NCBI GenBank assembly: GCA_018896025.1
Contig: JAHIND010000008.1
Coordinates: forward strand, 124,001 to 188,000
Direction of reading: 5' to 3'
DNA: 64,000 nt
From: Pseudomonadota bacterium
GTDB lineage: Bacteria > Desulfobacterota > Desulfarculia > Desulfarculales > Desulfarculaceae
The translations under genes were made by a program, and so were the position numbers. Under the pieces are notes generated by a model. The model was not told the origin of the DNA. It did no database searches and saw only the letters and a list, made by a program, of their open reading frames with translations. Positions 59,071 to 64,000 of this stretch are shown here, in pieces (within the stretch, counting starts at the first letter, position 1; the number at the start of each line of letters is the position of its first letter).

Positions 59071-60423
59071 TCAGCCCTCGGTGACCTCGGCGATGGCCTG
59101 GCCCAGGGCGCTGATTAGGAACTCGATGTCCTGGGTGGTGCTGCTCAGCGGAGGCATCAGCACGATGCTGTCGCCCAGGGGACGGATGATCACCCCGTAC
59201 TTGCGGGCGGCCATGATCACCCGGTGGCCCATGCGCTCTCCGGGCTCGTAGGGGGTGTCCACGGCCTTGTCGCGGGCCAACTCCACCGCGGCCATGAGGC
59301 CGTGTTGGCGCACCTGGACCACGTGATCCATCTTGGCGATGCCCGCCAGGCCCTTGGCCAGGCGCTGGATAACCGGAGCGGTGTTGGCCACCACCTGGTT
59401 CTTTTCCATCAGCTCCAGGCTGGCCAGGGCGGCGGCGCAGGCCAGGGGGTTGCCGGTGTAGGTGTGGCCGTGGAAGAAGGTCTTGAACTCGTCGAATTCG
59501 CCCAAAAAGGCCTCGTACACCTGATCCGTGGCCATGGTGGCGGCCAGGGGCAGCACCCCGCCGGTGATGCCCTTGCCCAGGCACATCAGGTCCGGCTCCA
59601 CTCCCTCCTGCTCGCAGGCGAACAGGGTGCCGGTGCGGCCGAAGCCGGTGGCCACCTCGTCGGCGATGAACAGTACCTCGTGCTTGCGGCAGATGTCCCA
59701 CAAGCGGCGCAAATAGCCCTCGGGCTGCACGATGATGCCCGCCGCGCCCTGCACCCTGGGCTCCACGATCAGGCCGCAGATCTCATCGCCGTGTTCTTCC
59801 AGCATGGGCTCCAAAGCCTGGGCGCAGGCAAGGTCGCAGGCCGGGTGCTTGAGGCCCAGGGGGCACTTCCGGCAGAAGGGCTGGGGTAAACGGTGCACCG
59901 GGAAGAGCAGGGGGCCGTAGACCTGGTGGAACAGTTCGATGCCGCCCACGCTCACCGCGCCCAGGGTGTCGCCGTGGTAGGCCTCGCCCAGGGCCACGAA
60001 GGTCTTCTTCTCGGGATGGCCGCTCTGCTGCCAATACTGGTAGGCGATCTTGAGCGCGATCTCCACGGCGGTGGAGCCGCTCTCGGAGTAGAAGGCCTTG
60101 TTGAGCTTGCCGGGGGTGACCCGGGCCAATTCAGCGGCCAGGCGGGCGGCCAGGGGGTGGGTCAGGCCCAGCAGGGTGGAGTGGTCCAGGTGCGTTAGCT
60201 GCTCGGCGATGGCCTGGTTGATGGCCGGGTGGTTGTGGCCGTGGACCGTGACCCACAGGGAGCTGACCCCGTCGAAGTAGCGGTTACCCTCGGTGTCGAT
60301 AAGGTAGTTGCCCTCGCCCCGTTCGATTACCAACGGCGGCTCGTCGGGCCAGAGTTTCATCTGGGTAAAGGGGTGCCAAAGGTGTTCGAAGTCCTGTTGC
60401 AAAATCTCCTGGGTGCGGCTCAT
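59071..60423 (-). CDS. bioA: Adenosylmethionine-8-amino-7-oxononanoate aminotransferase
   Basis: A 450-residue class III aminotransferase making 7,8-diaminopelargonic acid, with SAM as the usual amino donor. WHPFTQMK at the N-terminus is typical of BioA, followed by YHGDTLGAVSVGG, FIADEVATGFGRTGTLFACE and LGKGITGGVLPLAATMAT, the last with the PLP lysine. HGHTYTGNPLACAAALASL completes the family pattern. It starts three bases after the bioB stop and uses a weak ribosome binding site within it. Confidence 0.96.
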   Translation of the reverse strand: MSRTQEILQQDFEHLWHPFTQMKLWPDEPPLVIERGEGNYLIDTEGNRYFDGVSSLWVTVHGHNHPAINQAIAEQLTHLDHSTLLGLTHPLAARLAAELARVTPGKLNKAFYSESGSTAVEIALKIAYQYWQQSGHPEKKTFVALGEAYHGDTLGAVSVGGIELFHQVYGPLLFPVHRLPQPFCRKCPLGLKHPACDLACAQALEPMLEEHGDEICGLIVEPRVQGAAGIIVQPEGYLRRLWDICRKHEVLFIADEVATGFGRTGTLFACEQEGVEPDLMCLGKGITGGVLPLAATMATDQVYEAFLGEFDEFKTFFHGHTYTGNPLACAAALASLELMEKNQVVANTAPVIQRLAKGLAGIAKMDHVVQVRQHGLMAAVELARDKAVDTPYEPGERMGHRVIMAARKYGVIIRPLGDSIVLMPPLSSTTQDIEFLISALGQAIAEVTEG

Positions 60424-60426
60424 TTT

Positions 60427-61437
60427 CTACTCGCTCATCAGCTTGGCCGCCGGGCGTAGGCCCAGGGCCGCCAGGTCGTTGATATCGTCCACGGGCTGTC
60501 GGCCCTCGGTGGTCAGGTAGTTGCCGATCATGGTGCCCCCGGCTCCGGCCAGGTACATCAGGGGGGCCAGGTCGCCCAGCACCTGTTGGCGGCCGCCGCA
60601 GGTGCGCACCACCGCCTTGGGGTTGAACAGCTTGAACACCGCCACCGTGGCCAGGGCCTCCAGGGGCTTGAGGGGCGTGTGCCCGGCCATGGGGGTGCCC
60701 GGAATGGGGGTCAGGAAGTTCAGCGGGATGCTTTCGGGAGCCAGTTCGGCCACCGCGGTGGCCAGCTCCACCCGCTCCAGGGGAGTCTCGCCCAGGCCCA
60801 CGATGCCGCCCACGCACACCTCCAGACCCACGGCCTGGGCGGCCTTCACCGTCTCCACCCGGTCCTGGTAATTATGGGTGGTGCAGATGCGGGGGAAGAA
60901 GCTGGGCCCGGCCTCCAGGTTGTGGTGGTAACGCACCAGGCCCGCGTCGGCCAGGCGGCGGGCCCGGGCCTCGTCGATGAGCCCCAGGCTGGCGCAGGGG
61001 GCGATGACCTTCTCGCTGGTCAAGACCTCCACCGCCCGGCAGATCTCGTCCAGGGCCTCGCCCTTGGGGCACTCCCGGCCGCTGGTCACGATGCCGAAGC
61101 GCTGGGCTCCGGCTTCGGCCGCGGCGCGGCCCCGGCGCACCATTTCCTCGGCGCTCATCAGGGGATAGACCTCGGCCGGGCCGTTGTGGTGGGCGCTCTG
61201 GGCGCAAAAGGCGCAGTTCTCGGAACAGTGGCCCGAGCGGGCGTTGACGATGGCGCAAAACTCCACCACGTCGCCCTCGTGGGCCCCGCGCAGGCGGCCC
61301 GCCGCGGCCAAAAGTTGGCTAACCACGGCCAGGTTGCCGACCTCCAGCCAGGCGGCGGCGGTTTCGGGCTCCAAAAGGCCGCCGTCCATAACCTCTTGAA
61401 TAGCTTGGCTTATGTCTGTGGAAAAATCAGGAAGCAT
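60427..61437 (-). CDS. bioB: Biotin synthase
   Basis: A 336-residue radical SAM enzyme that inserts sulfur into dethiobiotin. The [4Fe-4S] motif is SGHCSENCAFCAQSAHH, with Cys spaced as C-x3-C-x2-C, and YHHNLEAGPSFFPRI plus the C-terminal TCGGRQ arginine region complete the active site. I use ATG 61437; the open frame to 61497 runs through the promoter and operator. GAGG lies nine bases before the ATG, within the BirA-type palindrome. It is the first gene of bioBAFD. Confidence 0.96.
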   Translation of the reverse strand: MLPDFSTDISQAIQEVMDGGLLEPETAAAWLEVGNLAVVSQLLAAAGRLRGAHEGDVVEFCAIVNARSGHCSENCAFCAQSAHHNGPAEVYPLMSAEEMVRRGRAAAEAGAQRFGIVTSGRECPKGEALDEICRAVEVLTSEKVIAPCASLGLIDEARARRLADAGLVRYHHNLEAGPSFFPRICTTHNYQDRVETVKAAQAVGLEVCVGGIVGLGETPLERVELATAVAELAPESIPLNFLTPIPGTPMAGHTPLKPLEALATVAVFKLFNPKAVVRTCGGRQQVLGDLAPLMYLAGAGGTMIGNYLTTEGRQPVDDINDLAALGLRPAAKLMSE

Positions 61438-61472
61438 GATTGTCAACCTCGTTTGATAAACGGTTGACAATC
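61438..61472 (-). promoter_or_regulatory. BirA-type operator of the bioBAFD operon
   Basis: A perfect inverted repeat with 11-base arms, GATTGTCAACC (61438-61448) and GGTTGACAATC (61462-61472), separated by 13 bases. This is the form of known BirA sites (TTGTnAACC, spacer, GGTTnACAA). It abuts the bioB start codon, contains its ribosome binding site and overlaps the -10 box. The neighbouring BirA has the DNA-binding domain needed to use it. Confidence 0.9.
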
Positions 61473-61497
61473 TACCAGGCAAGGCCGGACTTGGCAA
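61469..61497 (-). promoter_or_regulatory. Promoter of bioBAFD
   Basis: Minus strand: TTGCCA (61492-61497), 17-base spacer, TAGATT (61469-61474), five and four matches to consensus. The -10 box runs into the operator and the expected transcription start lies inside it, so bound BirA would block initiation. Confidence 0.65.
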
Positions 61498-61537
61498 GGG
61501 TGATTAGGTGCTTGGGCCAAGGGCGGGAGCGTGGATT

Positions 61538-62536
61538 CTAGGCCAGGACCTCCCAGTCCAAAAGGCTCACGTCGCCGTGGTGGATGGGGTTGATCTCGCC
61601 GTCTTCTTCCAGGAGCAGGGACCCTTCCGGGGCGAAACCCACCGCCTTGCCCCGGCGCACCGCCTGGCCCTCGCGCACCGTGACCTCCAGGCCCAGGATC
61701 AAGGAGCGCTGGGCGTATTCCTGGGCCATCTCATCGCCGCCCCCGGCCATGAAGTGATCGTGTAGGGCGGTCATCTCTTCCAGAATCTGGGCCAAGAGGG
61801 TGGCCCGGTTCCAGGCGTGTCCCGTGGCGGCCATCAGGCTCATGGCCGGTTGGTCCAGTCCGGCCAGCCAGTCGGGTTCCTGGTTCACGTTGAGCCCTAC
61901 CCCCACTACGGCGTACTCCACCGCTTCGGCCCGGCTGGTGAACTCGGTGAGCATCCCGGCCAGCTTCTTGCCCTCTAGATACACGTCGTTGGGCCACTTG
62001 ATGGCCGCTTCCACCCCGCCGTGCTTTTCCAGGGCCCGGCACACGGCCAGGGAGATGAGGTTGTTCAGGGCGAACACCCGCCGTATCCCCAGCACCGGGC
62101 GCAGGATGATGGAAAACAGCAGGGCGCTGCCCTTGGGGGCCTGCCAGCGGCGGTCCAGGCGGCCCCGGCCCGCGCTCTGGTGCTCGGCCACCAGGCAGGT
62201 TCCATGGGGCGCCCCGGCCTCGGCTCGGCGGCGGGCCTCCAGGTTGGTGGAGTCTATCTCCGGGAAGTGGATCAGCGGCAGGCCCAGGGAGCCCGGCTTC
62301 AGGCGCGCCTCCACCATGGCCGGCAAGAGCAGGGGCGGCTCGCTCACCAGGCGGTAGCCCCGCCGGGGCGCGGCCTCTATCTCCAGGCCCTGGGTCCGTA
62401 GGGCGGAGATGACCTTGGCCACCGCCGCCCGGCTGATGCCCAGGCGCTGGGCCATTTCCTGGCCCGAGCGCTCGCCGTTGCCCCGTAGGAGCAGGCCCAG
62501 CACTTGTCCGGCGGTGGATGCTTGGGCGGTGGTCAA
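61538..62536 (-). CDS. birA: Bifunctional biotin ligase / biotin operon repressor
   Basis: A 332-residue protein. Residues 8-65 form a winged helix (SGQEMAQRLGISRAAVAKVI is the helix-turn-helix), so this is the class II, DNA-binding form. The ligase domain has SAGRGRLDRRWQAPKGSALLFS in two blocks, the biotinyl-AMP loop, and KWPNDVYLEGKKLAGMLTE, ending with a C-terminal SH3-like domain. It biotinylates carrier proteins and, as biotinyl-AMP complex, represses bio genes. The TTG start overlaps the upstream stop as TTGA. The operator lies after birA and before bioB, so birA itself is outside the regulated unit. Confidence 0.94.
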   Translation of the reverse strand: MTTAQASTAGQVLGLLLRGNGERSGQEMAQRLGISRAAVAKVISALRTQGLEIEAAPRRGYRLVSEPPLLLPAMVEARLKPGSLGLPLIHFPEIDSTNLEARRRAEAGAPHGTCLVAEHQSAGRGRLDRRWQAPKGSALLFSIILRPVLGIRRVFALNNLISLAVCRALEKHGGVEAAIKWPNDVYLEGKKLAGMLTEFTSRAEAVEYAVVGVGLNVNQEPDWLAGLDQPAMSLMAATGHAWNRATLLAQILEEMTALHDHFMAGGGDEMAQEYAQRSLILGLEVTVREGQAVRRGKAVGFAPEGSLLLEEDGEINPIHHGDVSLLDWEVLA

Positions 62537-63339
62537 CGAAGCTCTTCCAGGGCGGCCAACACCGCGTGGTTGAATCCCGCCGGCCCGGCCAGGGGCTCCA
62601 GGATAAGGCCCTCCAGCGCCAATTCGGCGTGGCCGCCACCGGGCTGGGCCACCAGCACCGGCCTGTCCACCGCTTCGAGCATGTTCAGGTCATTGGGAGC
62701 GTCGCCCAGGGCCATGGTCTTCAACTCGGGATCGCGCTTGGCGTAGAGCATCGAGAGCAGGCGCACCGCCTTGCCCTTGTCGCCCCCGCCCATCAGGTGC
62801 CAGAAGCGGCCCCCCTGGGTGAGTTGCAGGCCCGCCTCCTCGGCCGCCTCGGCGAGGGCCTTGCCCGCATCATCGTCGGCCGGGGGCAGCAGGGGCTCGT
62901 TGAACTCCCGCTCGCGGGCTCTGGCCGCCTGCTCCTTGCTAAGGCCGGTGAGCTTGGCCACCTCGTGGTTGCTCAGGTCGGCGAAGCCCTTGAGGCCCAG
63001 CTCGTCCTTGAAGCCCTCCATGCGCTGGCGCAGCTCGTCGATGGGCAGGCCGATCTCCAACACCAGCCATCCCTCGCCCGCGTCGCGCCAGGCATCGCCC
63101 TTGGCCACGGGGTTGGCCTCCGGGGCGAAGACCCCGCCGCCGTTCTCGGTGATGATGGGCGCGTCCAGGCCCAACTCGGCGTGCAGGGGGATCATCTCGG
63201 CCCGAGTCTTGGAGGAGCACAGCACCAGGGGGATGCCCCGGCGCTTCAGCTCCTCCAGGGCGGGCAGGGCCGGTTGATAGGAATAGGTGTGGTGATCCAG
63301 TAGGGTTCCGTCCAAGTCGCTGAAGATCACCAGACCCAT
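62533..63339 (-). CDS. HAD-IIB phosphatase, mannosyl-3-phosphoglycerate phosphatase family
   Basis: A 268-residue HAD phosphatase of the MPGP/YedP group. Motif I is IFSDLDGTLLDHHTYS, motif II VLCSSKTRAEM, and motif IV ALGDAPNDLNMLE; the C2-type cap lies between residues 85 and 180. Members remove the phosphate from mannosyl- or glucosyl-3-phosphoglycerate, compatible solutes, but no synthase gene is visible here, so the substrate is open. It lies between thiC and birA, three bases after the former and overlapping the latter by four. Confidence 0.88.
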   Translation of the reverse strand: MGLVIFSDLDGTLLDHHTYSYQPALPALEELKRRGIPLVLCSSKTRAEMIPLHAELGLDAPIITENGGGVFAPEANPVAKGDAWRDAGEGWLVLEIGLPIDELRQRMEGFKDELGLKGFADLSNHEVAKLTGLSKEQAARAREREFNEPLLPPADDDAGKALAEAAEEAGLQLTQGGRFWHLMGGGDKGKAVRLLSMLYAKRDPELKTMALGDAPNDLNMLEAVDRPVLVAQPGGGHAELALEGLILEPLAGPAGFNHAVLAALEELR

Positions 63340-63342
63340 GGC

Positions 63343-64000
63343 TTATTCCTTTCCGTGCAAATGCTCGTTCACCAGCTTCATGGCGCAGTACTTGCCGCAC
63401 ATGGTGCAGACCTCCTCTTCGCCCGGAGGGCTGCCCGCGCGCATGGCCTTGGCGGTCTTGGGGTCCAGGCACAGCTCGAACATGGCGTTCCAGTCCATGG
63501 CCTTGCGGGCCTGGGCCATGGCCCGGTCCCGGGCGATGGCCGCCTGATTGCCCCTGGCGATGTCAGCCGCGTGGGCCGCGATGCGCGTGGTTATAACTCC
63601 TTCATATACATCATTGGGGCCGGGTAGGGCCAGATGTTCGCTGGGGGTCACGTAGCACAGGAAGTCGGCTCCGGCCCAGGCGGCCAAGGCCCCGCCGATG
63701 GCGCAGGCCACGTGGTCGTGCCCGGCGGCGATGTCGGTGACCAGGGGGCCCAGCACGTAGAAGGGCGCGCCGTGGCACAGGCGCTTTTGCAAAACCACGT
63801 TGGCCTGCACCTGGTCCAGGGGCACGTGGCCCGGCCCCTCGATCATCACCTGCACCCCCGCGTCCCAGGCCCGCTGGGTCAGGGCGCCCAGGGTGATCAG
63901 CTCGCTGACCTGAGCCCGGTCGGTGGCGTCGGCCAGGCAGCCGGGCCTGAGGCCGTCGCCCAGGGACAGGGTCACATCGTGTTTAACGCAGATGTCCAGC
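63343..64000 (-). CDS. thiC: Phosphomethylpyrimidine synthase ThiC (C-terminal part)
   Basis: The last 219 or so residues of ThiC; the frame runs off the window end, so the N-terminal half and any TPP riboswitch are outside. [36 protein letters not shown] and [14 protein letters not shown] are conserved blocks, and [11 protein letters not shown] is the C-terminal [4Fe-4S] motif of this radical SAM enzyme. It converts aminoimidazole ribotide to HMP phosphate for thiamine. It is co-directional with the HAD phosphatase, birA and bio genes. Confidence 0.96.
   Translation of the reverse strand, partial: LDICVKHDVTLSLGDGLRPGCLADATDRAQVSELITLGALTQRAWDAGVQVMIEGPGHVPLDQVQANVVLQKRLCHGAPFYVLGPLVTDIAAGHDHVACAIGGALAAWAGADFLCYVTPSEHLALPGPNDVYEGVITTRIAAHAADIARGNQAAIARDRAMAQARKAMDWNAMFELCLDPKTAKAMRAGSPPGEEEVCTMCGKYCAMKLVNEHLHGKE

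Noticed and set aside
57888..59701. Apparent fusions of bioD and bioF with upstream sequence
   Set aside because: The extra parts are out-of-frame shadows of bioF and bioA; true starts at 57887 and 59068 fit normal protein lengths.
1..64000. CRISPR arrays, rRNA and tRNA genes
   Set aside because: No regularly spaced direct repeats and no recognisable rRNA or tRNA sequence were seen; the three hairpin repeats are far apart and structured.
63343..64000. TPP riboswitch for thiC
   Set aside because: Only the 3' part of thiC is in the window; its leader is outside.

Overview
The window is about 64 kb of high-GC DNA (one flanking line I counted, 22321-22380, is 45/60 G+C) with dense, mostly overlapping genes. 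It suggests an anaerobic Deltaproteobacterium (Desulfobacterota), possibly of the Desulfarculus type. The basis is a NIL-domain 4Fe-4S ferredoxin, DUF362, a heptose/LPS-type glycan locus, a TrkA/TrkH potassium system and a BirA-controlled biotin operon. This is inference from gene content; no rRNA is present to fix the taxon.

Layout. (1) 1-335: end of a NIL/ferredoxin gene. (2) 384-20496: large polytopic GT-C-type membrane proteins with C-terminal beta-sandwich or TPR regions, two flippase-like UPF0104 proteins, asparagine synthetase, a hexapeptide acyltransferase, a TolB-like propeller, and a DUF362/GT-C operon. (3) 20676-23481: heptose genes hddA-gmhA-gmhB plus a transaldolase-family enzyme. 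(4) 23700-25720: an A+T-rich island (24241-24300 is 24/60 G+C) with a papain-like cysteine-peptidase lipoprotein, a one-TM protein and a 47-residue candidate lipoprotein. (5) 25724-29651, minus strand: FAD oxidoreductase, HddC-like nucleotidyltransferase, SDR epimerase and a flippase-like protein. (6) 29818-44923: polyprenol-phosphate-sugar synthase-like GT2s, GT-C glycosyltransferases, a fourth flippase-like protein, a YfhO-like protein and a second very large GT-C/TPR protein. (7) 44991-54081: one long plus-strand operon of GlpD-like FAD dehydrogenase, two methyltransferases, three GT4, one GT2, an SDR and a DUF457 protein. (8) 54158-56984: trkA-trkH. (9) 57162-64000, minus strand: thiC end, an MPGP-type HAD phosphatase, birA and bioBAFD.

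How it fits together. GmhA, HddA, GmhB and the HddC-like enzyme would make a nucleotide-activated heptose. GT2 enzymes of the DPM1/GtrB type would load sugars onto polyprenyl phosphate. The UPF0104 proteins are candidate carriers across the membrane, and the GT-C proteins would transfer the sugars to an outer-surface or periplasmic glycan. GT4 enzymes and methyltransferases build or decorate on the cytoplasmic side. The flippase role is inference.

The most distinctive signals are these: a three-copy intergenic hairpin repeat placed just after stop codons, whose basal stems differ in sequence but stay complementary; the A+T-rich three-gene island between the two halves of the heptose pathway; a pair of giant GT-C paralogues of which one has lost the acidic catalytic pair; a perfect -10 promoter placed so close to an ATG that the mRNA should be leaderless; and a BirA-type palindrome lying on the bioB promoter and ribosome binding site.
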